A DNA stretch of 64,000 nucleotides from Fimenecus sp051881435. Its GTDB lineage: Bacteria > Bacillota > Clostridia > Oscillospirales > Acutalibacteraceae. Position numbers and translations under genes: made by a program. The stretch covers positions 1-64,000 of the forward strand of contig JBJEPW010000034.1 in NCBI GenBank assembly GCA_051881435.1, read 5' to 3'. Positions 25,778-33,847 of the stretch are shown here, in pieces (the first letter of the stretch is position 1; every line of letters starts with the position of its first letter). The notes beneath the pieces were generated by a model. The model was not told where the DNA came from, did not search any database, and worked only from the letters and a program-made list of their open reading frames with translations.

Positions 25778-26326
25778 ATGGTTAAAAAATTACTAAGCCT
25801 GTTTTTTGCCTTTGCAAAAATAGGGAGTATCACATTTGGCGGAGGTCTTACAATGCTTCCGTTGCTCACAAAGGAAATAGTTGAAAAGAGAAAATGGGCA
25901 ACCGAGGAAGAATTGCTTGATTATTACGCAGTAGGGCAGTGCACCCCGGGCATTATAGCCGTAAACACAGCCACGTTTATAGGCTATTATCAGGCGGGAA
26001 TAGTGGGCGGAATAGTTGCGACTCTGGGTATGGTAACACCATCAATAATAATTATTACAATCATTGCATCCGTATTGCAGAATTTTATGAATTATCCCAT
26101 TGTTGCTTCTGCACTTACAGGGATTAACGCAATTGTTTGCGCACTGCTCGCACATACCGTAATCACATTAGGCAAAAAAAGTCTTGTGAATGTTGTTTCG
26201 GTAGTATTATTTCTTATAGGCTTGGTTGCGTGCTTTGTATTTCATATCACACCCATTCTTTTGGTAATTTTCGGCGGAGTTGTAGGTGTGATTTACGGAA
26301 AAATCAAGGAGGTAAAATCTAAATGA
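25778..26326 (+). CDS. chrA: Chromate transporter family, half-size subunit 1
   Basis: 182 residues, one CHR domain rather than the fused two of long ChrA. The motif FAFAKIGSITFGGGLTMLPLL near the start, GQCTPGIIAVNTATFIGYY and about five to six hydrophobic segments are seen. Short-chain CHR proteins usually occur as tandem, oppositely oriented pairs, as here (second gene overlaps by four bases, ATGA). The real ion may not be chromate. Confidence 0.85.
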   Translation: MVKKLLSLFFAFAKIGSITFGGGLTMLPLLTKEIVEKRKWATEEELLDYYAVGQCTPGIIAVNTATFIGYYQAGIVGGIVATLGMVTPSIIIITIIASVLQNFMNYPIVASALTGINAIVCALLAHTVITLGKKSLVNVVSVVLFLIGLVACFVFHITPILLVIFGGVVGVIYGKIKEVKSK

Positions 26327-26892
26327 CCTTCTTGAAACTGTTTTATGAATTTTTTAAAATCGGTCTTTTCGCAGTAGGCGGCGGACCTGCAACAATTCCG
26401 TTTTTGCAGGATTTGGCAAGAAGTGACTACGGTTGGTTTAACGAAGAACAGTTAGGCGTAATGGTAGCCGTCGCAGAAAGCACTCCCGGGCCAATCGGTA
26501 TAAATATGGCAACTTATGCAGGTTATAGCGCAGGTTTTGCCGAAAGCGGTGTAGTAGGCGGAATTTTTGGCGGAATTGTGTCAACATTAGGGCTGGTAAC
26601 TCCGTCAATAATAGTTATCGTAATTATCGCGGGATTTTTAAAGGCTTTCAAGGAAAATATGTATGTAAAAAACACATTCTCGGGTATCCGTCCCGTTGTA
26701 ACCGCCCTTGTTGCCTTTGCGGTGTTTGGAATAATCAAACCGATTTTTTACAGCGACGGAGCATTTATAATCCCCGTAATTGCAATATCCGTAGTTGTTT
26801 TCGGACTGATGTTTATTAAAAAGCTGAAAAAACTTCACCCTGCATTCTGGCTCTTGTTGGGTGCGATTGCAGGAGTGGCTTTAAAGCTTTGA
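26323..26892 (+). CDS. chrA: Chromate transporter family, half-size subunit 2
   Basis: 189 residues, the second single-domain CHR partner: FFKIGLFAVGGGPATIPFLQDL, then AESTPGPIGINMATYAGY and later hydrophobic helices. It overlaps subunit 1 and is followed closely by the RNA methyltransferase. Likely forms a heteromeric inner-membrane transporter with its neighbour. Confidence 0.85.
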   Translation: MTFLKLFYEFFKIGLFAVGGGPATIPFLQDLARSDYGWFNEEQLGVMVAVAESTPGPIGINMATYAGYSAGFAESGVVGGIFGGIVSTLGLVTPSIIVIVIIAGFLKAFKENMYVKNTFSGIRPVVTALVAFAVFGIIKPIFYSDGAFIIPVIAISVVVFGLMFIKKLKKLHPAFWLLLGAIAGVALKL

Positions 26893-26908
26893 TTTTGAGG
26901 TGTATTCC

Positions 26909-28267
26909 GTGTCCCTTGTGAAAAATCAGGAAATAAAACTGAATATTGAGGGTTATACTGCCGAGGGCAGCGGCGTAGGACATTATGACGGTATGGCTGT
27001 TTTCGTCGCAGGCGCGGCGGCAGGCGATACCGTGCTTGCTCATATAATAAAGGCTAAAAAAACATATGCCGTTGCCGTTGTAAAGGAAATAATCGAGCCG
27101 TCGGGAGAAAGAATCTCCGTTGACTGCCCGCAGTTTCGCTCCTGCGGCGGCTGTGCATACCGCCATATTTCCTATGAGGCGGAAAAAGAATTAAAAAAGA
27201 ACCGTGTAAAAGACGCATTTCTGCGGATTGCCCATATGGATATCCCCGTAGAGGAGATTATTACGGGAAATACGGAAAGATACAGAAATAAGGCGCAGTA
27301 TCCCGTAGGGCTTAACAGCAAGGGCGAGATAAGTATAGGCTTTTATGCCAATAAAAGTCACAGAATAATCAATTCACCCGACTGTGCTTTACAGCCCCGT
27401 GAATTTTCCCATATTGTTGAAACAGTAAAAAACTGGATGACAGAATACGGCGTTTTACCCTATAACAGTGAAACAGGCAAGGGGCTTGTGCGCCATATTT
27501 ACATAAGAAAAGGTTTTAAAACAGGGCAGATTATGGTGTGTCTTGTAGTTAACGGAAACGAAATCCCCCGCGAAGATAAGCTTTGCGAAGCCTTAACGCA
27601 AATTGACGGAATAAAAAGCATTGTAATTAACGAAAACAGTGATAAAACCAATGTTATATTGGGAAAAAGGTGCAAAACCCTTTGGGGTGAGGACTATATT
27701 GAGGATATTCTCTGCGGAGTAAGAGTGCGCCTTTCGCCCTTGTCCTTTTATCAGGTAAATCATGATATGGCGGAAAAACTCTACTGTAAAGCCGCCGAAT
27801 TTGCCGATTTAAAGGGAACGGAAACGGTGCTGGATTTGTATTGCGGTGCAGGCACAATCGGGCTTTCCATGGCGAAAAAGGCAAAAAAGATTTACGGTGC
27901 GGAAATCGTGCCCGAGGCGATTGAAAACGCCAAGGAAAACGCAAGGCTTAATAATGTTGAAAACGCCGAGTTTTTCTGCGGTGACGCCGCCGATGCCGCA
28001 AGGCGGTTTCGTGATATGGGTATAAAGCCCGATGCGGTGCTTTTGGACCCGCCACGAAAAGGGTGCGATGAGGCGGTGCTCTCAACCGTTGCTCAAATGA
28101 ACCCCGAAAAAATCGTATATGTTTCCTGCGACTGCGCAACCCTTGCCCGTGACGCACAGCGGCTTTCAGCGTTAGGCTATACCCCAACCCGCCTCGCCGC
28201 CGCCGACTTGTTCCCAAGAACAGTGCATGTGGAATCAGTCTGCTTGATGTCAAGGGTTGAAAAATGA
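26909..28267 (+). CDS. 23S rRNA/tRNA (uracil-5-)-methyltransferase, TrmA/RlmCD family
   Basis: About 452 residues. N-terminal TRAM domain (to about residue 58), a [4Fe-4S] cysteine set (CPQFRSCGGC, then a further Cys near 158), then a Rossmann methyltransferase domain with LDLYCGAGTIGLSMAK, LDPPRKGCDEAVL and the catalytic-Cys motif YVSCDCATLARD. It methylates U at C5 in rRNA. GTG 26909 is preferred to GTG 26900 because GAGG at 26897 would overlap the earlier codon. A TRAM-less paralogue lies at 39167-40318. Confidence 0.9.
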   Translation: MSLVKNQEIKLNIEGYTAEGSGVGHYDGMAVFVAGAAAGDTVLAHIIKAKKTYAVAVVKEIIEPSGERISVDCPQFRSCGGCAYRHISYEAEKELKKNRVKDAFLRIAHMDIPVEEIITGNTERYRNKAQYPVGLNSKGEISIGFYANKSHRIINSPDCALQPREFSHIVETVKNWMTEYGVLPYNSETGKGLVRHIYIRKGFKTGQIMVCLVVNGNEIPREDKLCEALTQIDGIKSIVINENSDKTNVILGKRCKTLWGEDYIEDILCGVRVRLSPLSFYQVNHDMAEKLYCKAAEFADLKGTETVLDLYCGAGTIGLSMAKKAKKIYGAEIVPEAIENAKENARLNNVENAEFFCGDAADAARRFRDMGIKPDAVLLDPPRKGCDEAVLSTVAQMNPEKIVYVSCDCATLARDAQRLSALGYTPTRLAAADLFPRTVHVESVCLMSRVEK

Positions 28268-28667
28268 TGAATTAAATAAATTGGGATTTGTGGAGGTGTT
28301 AACGGAACGGGCAATGCCCGTTCTCTACGCACGAAATTAAATTTCCAGGGTAGGGCGGGGGCTTGCCCCCGCCGCGTGGTTCGATGTGAATTGACGGCGG
28401 GGGCAAGCGATACTCGCCTGCCGGCTCAGACAGCGCTTCTGCCCATTTCATTCGCAGAGGTGTCCACCGGACACCCGCGCCCCCGCCCTACCGATAAACC
28501 AATTTACATTGTGGGGAATTTACGGGCGGGCGTGGAAAACCGCCCCTACAAACGGGGCGCCGAGTCGACGCCCCCTACAACAACAAATTCCAATTTATCC
28601 ATATGTTTTACAAATAATGCTTCCTTTGGGGCATTCATATAACCGATTATGAAAAAGGAGAAAGATT
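28268..28667. repeat. Repeat-rich spacer before the GH35 gene
   Basis: No supportable gene. It holds palindromes of the dispersed family: 28344-28376 (GTAGGGCGGGGGC...CCCCCGCC), 28524-28558 (CGGGCGGGCG...CCGCCCCTACA) and 28555-28580 (GGGGCGCCGAGTCGACGCCCC), plus a 28385-28492 segment that begins and ends with complementary GGCGGGGGC/GCCCCCGCC. The last 40 bases are the GH35 leader with AAAAAGGAG. Confidence 0.75.
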
Positions 28668-30458
28668 ATGTTTGAGATTAAGGACAAAAAATTCTTAATG
28701 GACGGAAAACCCATTAACATTTATTCAGGCGCAATGCACTATTTCAGAACCTTGCCCGAATATTGGGAGGACAGGCTTACAAAATTAAAGCTGGCAGGTT
28801 TTAACACGGTTGAAACATATGTCTGCTGGAATTTGCATGAGCCAAAGCCCGGCGAGTTCTGTTTTGAGGGTATGCTTGATATTGAGCGATTTGTAAAAAC
28901 AGCTCAGAAGGTAGGTCTTTATTGCATTGTCCGTCCCGGTCCCTACATATGTGCCGAATGGGATTTCGGCGGACTTCCCGCATGGCTTTTAAAGGACAAA
29001 AATATGCAGATTCGCTGTAACTATCCCGATTATACGGCTTGCGTTGAACGGTTTTACCGTGAACTCCTTTCACGCCTTGCGCCTTTGCAGATGACAAAGG
29101 GCGGAAACATTATCGCTATGCAGGTGGAGAATGAATACGGCTCCTACGGCAACGATAAGGAGTACCTTGCCTTTATTGAAAAGCTTATGCGTGACTGCGG
29201 AATCGATTGCGAACTCTTCACTTCCGACGGCAACTGGAAAAATATGCTTTCAGGCGGCTCTCTGCCTCATATTTACAAGGTTCTCAATTTCGGCTCAAAG
29301 GCAAAAACCGCTTTCAACTGCTTAAAGGATTTCGAAAATGACGGCCCCAATATGTGCGGAGAGTTCTGGTGCGGTTGGTTTGACCACTGGCGCGATAAGC
29401 ACCACACGAGAAATGCCGCTGATATAGACAAAGAGGTTAAGGATTTCCTTGATATTGACGCCAATTTCAATTTCTATATGTTCCACGGCGGCACAAACTT
29501 CGGCTTTACCGCAGGGGCAAACTTCACGCCCGGCTGTCCCTATGAGCCCACCGTAACAAGCTACGACTACTGTGCACTGCTCAATGAGTGGGGCGATTAC
29601 ACCCCCGCATATCACGAGGTAAGAAAGCTCCTCTGCGAAAAACAGGGTATCGAAATGGGAGAGCTTCCCCCGTCGCCGCAACTGCAAAATATTGGCAAAG
29701 TAAAGCTTACCGAGGGTGCACCGCTTTTTGAAAATCTTGATAATATCGGCGAAAAGCACCGCAGCGCCGTGCCTGAGGGTATGGAGTACTACGGTCAGAA
29801 TTTCGGTATGATTTATTATGAAACCGTGCTCAGCGGGAAATATGATATGTCCCCCGTTTCGATAAAGGATGTTCACGATTTCGGTTATGTTTATTTTGAC
29901 GGTAAGCAGAAAGCCTTTATCGACCGCACAAAATATACTGTTCCGAATAAGTTTTCTCTTAAAAATCTTGTCCTCAAAAAATCACCCGAGGACAATTCCA
30001 TAATGATGAAATCTCTTGACGGCGACAGAAAAATCGGCGTACTCGTGGATACAATGGGCAGAGTAAATTACGGTGCAAGAATGCTCGACCGCAAGGGCAT
30101 TTCCGATATTTACATAGGCAATCAGCGCCAGATGGGCTTTGATGTATGGACGCTTCCCCTTGATAATCTTGAAAACCTGAAATATACCGATACATACGAT
30201 AAAAACGAGCCCGTATTCTTAAAGGGTACCTTCAAGACCGATTCAAAGGCGGATTGCTTTGTTCACCTTGACGGCTTTGAAAAAGGCTATGTTTTTGTAA
30301 ACGGCTTTAATCTGGGCAGATTCTGGGCGGTAGGACCTCAAAAATCCCTCTATCTCCCCGGCGCATTGCTCAAAGAGGAAAACGAGATTATCGTCCTTTC
30401 CTTAAACGGCTTCTCAACACCCGAAGTTTCAATTCTCAATACCCATAATTTGGGGTAA
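28668..30458 (+). CDS. Beta-galactosidase, glycoside hydrolase family 35
   Basis: 596 residues. The GH35 barrel is clear from SGAMHYFRTLPEYWEDRL, LAGFNTVETYVCWNLHEP and PGPYICAEWDFGGLPAWLL. The acid/base Glu is in QVENEYGSYG (about residue 155) and the nucleophile Glu in CGEFWCGW (about 232). C-terminal beta domains run from about 380 to the end. There is no signal peptide, so it probably releases terminal galactose from imported oligosaccharides. It stands alone between two repeat-rich spacers, without a regulator or transporter. Confidence 0.93.
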   Translation: MFEIKDKKFLMDGKPINIYSGAMHYFRTLPEYWEDRLTKLKLAGFNTVETYVCWNLHEPKPGEFCFEGMLDIERFVKTAQKVGLYCIVRPGPYICAEWDFGGLPAWLLKDKNMQIRCNYPDYTACVERFYRELLSRLAPLQMTKGGNIIAMQVENEYGSYGNDKEYLAFIEKLMRDCGIDCELFTSDGNWKNMLSGGSLPHIYKVLNFGSKAKTAFNCLKDFENDGPNMCGEFWCGWFDHWRDKHHTRNAADIDKEVKDFLDIDANFNFYMFHGGTNFGFTAGANFTPGCPYEPTVTSYDYCALLNEWGDYTPAYHEVRKLLCEKQGIEMGELPPSPQLQNIGKVKLTEGAPLFENLDNIGEKHRSAVPEGMEYYGQNFGMIYYETVLSGKYDMSPVSIKDVHDFGYVYFDGKQKAFIDRTKYTVPNKFSLKNLVLKKSPEDNSIMMKSLDGDRKIGVLVDTMGRVNYGARMLDRKGISDIYIGNQRQMGFDVWTLPLDNLENLKYTDTYDKNEPVFLKGTFKTDSKADCFVHLDGFEKGYVFVNGFNLGRFWAVGPQKSLYLPGALLKEENEIIVLSLNGFSTPEVSILNTHNLG

Positions 30459-30960
30459 TATAAAATTTTATATTTATTATGTAGGGCGGGGGCTTGCTCC
30501 CGCCGCTTTTTTTAATTGGAAATTGAAAATGGAAAATTGAAAATTTTTTGATGTAATTTAACGGCGGTATTGTTAGGGCTGCCGACCTCGACAGTCCGCA
30601 AAAATTCCGTAAAATTAACGGTGCGCCGAGTCGTCGCGCCCTACAACCATGCCATGGGTTTACATATAATTTTACGGGCAGATGTGGGCATCTGCCCCTA
30701 CAAGTGTGCTGAAAATTATAGTTAACTTGTAGGGGACGATGCCTTTCATCGTCCCGAAAAACAATCCCTCTGTCAACTCCGTTGACATCCGCTGACGGCG
30801 GTCGTCCCTTTTGTCTGCTTCGCAGACATTTCCCCACACTGTGGGGAATCACCCCTTTCAGGGGAGACAAGCAAACTATTGCCGTTAATACCAATTCTTC
30901 GTTTTTCATTATATATCATTCATTATTCATTTATTTTCGGTCGTCGCACCCTAAAAAACC
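30459..30960. repeat. Repeat-rich spacer after the GH35 gene
   Basis: No supportable gene. Contents: GTAGGGCGGG palindrome (30481-30506); A-rich direct repeat (30517-30548) matching 5988-6020; GCGCCGAGTCGTCGCGCC (30622-30642); CGGGCAGATG...CATCTGCCCCTAC (30674-30702); GTAGGGGACGATG...CATCGTCCC (30730-30756); and a longer structured segment (30765-30875) of GTCAACTCCGTTGAC, GTCTGCTTCGCAGAC, CCCCACACTGTGGGG and CCCCTTTCAGGGG short hairpins in series. Confidence 0.8.
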
Positions 30961-31024
30961 GCCGTTGCCGTGATGTGATTTACCGTTATGGTGGTCCTTC
31001 ACCTGCTTGGAAAATGTATGCGAC

Positions 31025-31053
31025 TTGCGTTTTTTCATATTATGTGGTAAAAT
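31025..31053 (+). promoter_or_regulatory. Sigma-A promoter of the M23 peptidase gene
   Basis: TTGCGT at 31025-31030 and TAAAAT at 31048-31053 with a 17-base spacer, 41 bases before ATG 31094. Confidence 0.55.
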
Positions 31054-31093
31054 GACTTTGATTGTGAACTTATTTTGTAAATGAGGAAAGAAT

Positions 31094-32812
31094 ATGTTTG
31101 ATTCAATTTACAATCAAATATACTATCTGGGTTTGCAGACCATTCGGTACGGCAAGCGCTTTTGCAAATGGCTTTTTTCTTTACTCTTAAAGCCTGTGAA
31201 AGCAATAGGTACCCTTATTTTTACTGCCGTAATCGTTGTTGATAAATTCGCCTTAAAGGCTTTTCATGAGATTGTGGCCGATTTCCGCGAGTTGGCAAGC
31301 GAGGCAAAGCGGGTATCTTCCGCAGGCTCCGATTCTCCCGAGGGCGAAAAGAGAATATCTCCCGCAAAGCTCAAACGCTATTTTGTTAAGGCATTCAGCC
31401 GTTACAAAAGGGCTTTCATATATGTGCTGAATATTGTGCTTCCTTTGGTTTCTCTCGCCTTTTTATTGTATGTTATCAGTGCGTGGTCAAGCGTAACCTT
31501 TGCTTTGGAAATAACATACAACGGCAAGGTAATAGGCTATGTGCGCAGCGAAGCGGAATATAAGCAGGCGCGTGAGCAGGCACTTGACCGTCTTGATCTT
31601 GGTGCAGCGTCTGTTCCGTCTTCGCAAGACGGTGATAAAGAAATCATCGGTCAGGCGGAGTATGAAATCAAGCCTGTTAAGCTGAGCCAAATAAACGACT
31701 CTGTAACAATTTGCGACAAGCTTATTGAGGAGTCGGACAGTAAAATAACAAATGCCTGCGGAATATATGTTGACAATAACTTTATTTGCGCCGTGAAAAA
31801 CGAAACGGACGCATTAAGCGTTTTTGACAGTATTCTTGCGGAGCACGAAACCGGCGAGGAAAATGCCGTTGTAAGCTTTGTTGAAGATATTGAATATGTT
31901 CAGGGGCTTTATCCCGATAATGAAAATATTGTCCGTGACGCCGCATATCTTACGGACAAGCTCCATTCAAAGAAAAGTGAAGCGAGCTATTATACGGTGC
32001 AGGCGGGAGATACCGTTTCTCAAATCGCCGCAAAATACGGTATGAGCACAAGCGAGATATTCAATCTCAATCCGGAGCTTAAAGAGAGCATATATGCGGG
32101 TCAGAAAATTCTGCTTTCGGCAGAGGTTAATTTTGTCCGCGTACAGACAACAAAAACGGAGAAGCGTACCGTTGAAGTACCGTATAACACGGTTAAGGTT
32201 AACACAAACAACCTTTATGTAGGCGATAAACGAACCGTTGTTAAGGGTGTTAACGGATTAGAGGAAGTTACGGAGCTTGTAACATATATTGACGGTGTGA
32301 GAGTCTCCGCAAAAGAGGTTTCCCGCACAACGGTGCGTGAGGCCGTTGATGAAAAAATACAAATCGGTACGAAAAAGAACTATTCGGGCTCATCATCGGG
32401 CTCTGTTGTGTCATACGGCGGCAGGCTTTTGTGGCCGGCAATCGGCGCAACCTCCGTTTCCTCTCCTTACGGCAGAAGAAGTCTCGGCGGATGGCACGGC
32501 GGTATGGATATTGTCCGTCCCGGCGGAAGCTCGGGCTGTCCCGTTGTTGCGGCGGAGTCGGGAGTTGTAACCTTTGCGGGCTGGTACGGTTCCGGCGGCA
32601 ATACGGTAATCATAGACCACGGAAACGGCCTTACAACCCTTTATGCTCATATGCAGAACGGCTCTTTGAGAGTTTCGGCAGGTCAGAGGGTAACAAGAGG
32701 TCAGCAGATAGGTAAAATAGGCGGTACGGGTTATGTTACGGGACCGCACCTGCACTTTGAGGTCCGCGTTAACGGAACAAAGGTTAACCCTGCACCGTAT
32801 CTGGGCAGATAA
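31094..32812 (+). CDS. LysM-G5-M23 cell-wall metalloendopeptidase
   Basis: 572 residues. A cytoplasmic N-terminal part with one membrane segment near residues 117-140 anchors an extracellular region. That region has a LysM domain (about 296-342, YTVQAGDTVSQIAAKYGMST), a G5 domain (about 350-430) and a C-terminal M23 (LytM) domain with zinc ligands in GGWHGGMD and GPHLHFEV. It probably cleaves peptidoglycan cross-bridges during growth. It is followed after 18 bases by the HPr-kinase-like gene, but function does not obviously link them. Confidence 0.92.
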   Translation: MFDSIYNQIYYLGLQTIRYGKRFCKWLFSLLLKPVKAIGTLIFTAVIVVDKFALKAFHEIVADFRELASEAKRVSSAGSDSPEGEKRISPAKLKRYFVKAFSRYKRAFIYVLNIVLPLVSLAFLLYVISAWSSVTFALEITYNGKVIGYVRSEAEYKQAREQALDRLDLGAASVPSSQDGDKEIIGQAEYEIKPVKLSQINDSVTICDKLIEESDSKITNACGIYVDNNFICAVKNETDALSVFDSILAEHETGEENAVVSFVEDIEYVQGLYPDNENIVRDAAYLTDKLHSKKSEASYYTVQAGDTVSQIAAKYGMSTSEIFNLNPELKESIYAGQKILLSAEVNFVRVQTTKTEKRTVEVPYNTVKVNTNNLYVGDKRTVVKGVNGLEEVTELVTYIDGVRVSAKEVSRTTVREAVDEKIQIGTKKNYSGSSSGSVVSYGGRLLWPAIGATSVSSPYGRRSLGGWHGGMDIVRPGGSSGCPVVAAESGVVTFAGWYGSGGNTVIIDHGNGLTTLYAHMQNGSLRVSAGQRVTRGQQIGKIGGTGYVTGPHLHFEVRVNGTKVNPAPYLGR

Positions 32813-32830
32813 GCCGTTCGGAGAGAGAAT

Positions 32831-33544
32831 ATGGAAAAATTTCTTATTGCCGGGCTTAAAACGGAATATAATATGAGGGGCAAGCTCTTAAAGGAACGCT
32901 CCGCACCGTACAAAGCGGATTTTGACAGCGGCGAAACACAGATAAGGCTTAATATAAAAGAAGACTTTTTGGAACAGCAAAGAAAAGCCATGCCCCATCT
33001 GTCTTTGGAAGAACACGAGTATATGTGGACCTGCGAAGCCTTTTACAGAGAGCTTCTTAACCACGGCGGAATAATGCTTCATTCCTCCTGCGTGGAGAAA
33101 GACGGATATGCGTATCTCTTTTCCGCGCGGAGCGGAACGGGTAAATCAACTCATACTCACCTCTGGCTTAAAAATCTTGAAAACACAAGGATTATCAACG
33201 ATGATAAGCCCGCGTTGGTGCGTGAAAACGGCGTGTGGTACGCTTGCGGAACGCCCTTTTCAGGGAAAACGGACGAAAATCTTAATGTTAAAGTGCCCGT
33301 GCGTGCAATTGTGTTTTTGCACCGCAGTGAGGAAAATAAAGTTGCACCGCTTGAAGTGTCGCGGGCAGTGGGAATGTTTCTTTCTCAAACCGTGAATCCC
33401 TCGGACAGGTCGCTTTCGGAAAAGATGCTGGAAATTCTCGATATTCTGCTTCGTGAAATTCCCGTATTTTCCTTGGGGTGCAATATGAACGATGATGCGG
33501 CGGCAGCATCGTACAACGGTATAGAAGGGCTGATTTCAAAATGA
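32831..33544 (+). CDS. HPr kinase / PEPCK-like ATP-binding protein
   Basis: 237 residues. The C-terminal-type HPrK kinase fold is visible: P-loop SGTGKST (101-107), then NDDKPAL (about 123-129) corresponding to the metal/catalytic Asp region, then PFSGKTDENLN. The N-terminal domain of classical HPrK is missing, and an unrelated N-terminus of about 85 residues is present. Such small HPrK-like proteins accompany PqqD proteins in RiPP clusters; in paeninodin-type lasso clusters the homologous kinase phosphorylates the precursor. It overlaps the PqqD-like gene by four bases (ATGA). Substrate here unknown. Confidence 0.8.
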   Translation: MEKFLIAGLKTEYNMRGKLLKERSAPYKADFDSGETQIRLNIKEDFLEQQRKAMPHLSLEEHEYMWTCEAFYRELLNHGGIMLHSSCVEKDGYAYLFSARSGTGKSTHTHLWLKNLENTRIINDDKPALVRENGVWYACGTPFSGKTDENLNVKVPVRAIVFLHRSEENKVAPLEVSRAVGMFLSQTVNPSDRSLSEKMLEILDILLREIPVFSLGCNMNDDAAAASYNGIEGLISK

Positions 33545-33807
33545 AAATAAAAGACGGATATATTTTAAAAGATGTTGCGGGAACTAAAATAGTTATTGCA
33601 ACAGGAGAGCAGAAAATGAGCTTTAACGGCGTTATGACCTTTAACAGCGTGGGCGCCGATATTTTCAATATGCTTGACGGTACAAATTCCCCTGAGGATA
33701 TAGTTAAGAAAATTGCCGCGGATTACGGCGCACCGGAAAGCGTTGTACAGAAAGATTTTGACGCTCTTATTGAAAAAATGCGCAAATATGATTTGCTCTG
33801 TGAATAG
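33541..33807 (+). CDS. PqqD-like (RiPP recognition element) protein
   Basis: 88 residues with the PqqD pattern: a beta-rich start (GYILKDVAGTKIVIAT), FNGVMTFNSVGADIFNMLDG, then the helical EDIVKKIAADYG and a helix DFDALIEKMRKYDLL. PqqD-type domains bind leader peptides for modifying enzymes. It is coupled by ATGA to the kinase and followed 40 bases later by the ABC exporter. No precursor-sized frame fits in the gaps. Its TAG stop lies in the 33805-33823 inverted-repeat remnant. Confidence 0.82.
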   Translation: MKIKDGYILKDVAGTKIVIATGEQKMSFNGVMTFNSVGADIFNMLDGTNSPEDIVKKIAADYGAPESVVQKDFDALIEKMRKYDLLCE

Positions 33808-33823
33808 GGTACCGTTACCCTAA
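33805..33823. repeat. Minimal remnant of the 18521 inverted-repeat element
   Basis: TAGGGTA followed by CCGTTACCCTAA: the first seven bases equal 18522-18528 and bases 33811-33823 equal 18789-18801. It looks like the two ends joined with the body lost. It supplies the stop codon of the PqqD-like gene. Confidence 0.6.
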
Positions 33824-33847
33824 GTATTTTGTGAAAGCGGTTGTAAA

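Noticed and set aside
28376..28642. Plus-strand frame of 88 codons before GH35
   Set aside because: Entirely inside the repeat cluster and rich in Pro/Thr/Arg from GC-rich hairpins; no ribosome site.
30436..30909. Minus-strand frame of 157 codons after GH35
   Set aside because: It translates the palindromic repeats and the A-rich direct repeat; low-complexity mosaic with no domain.
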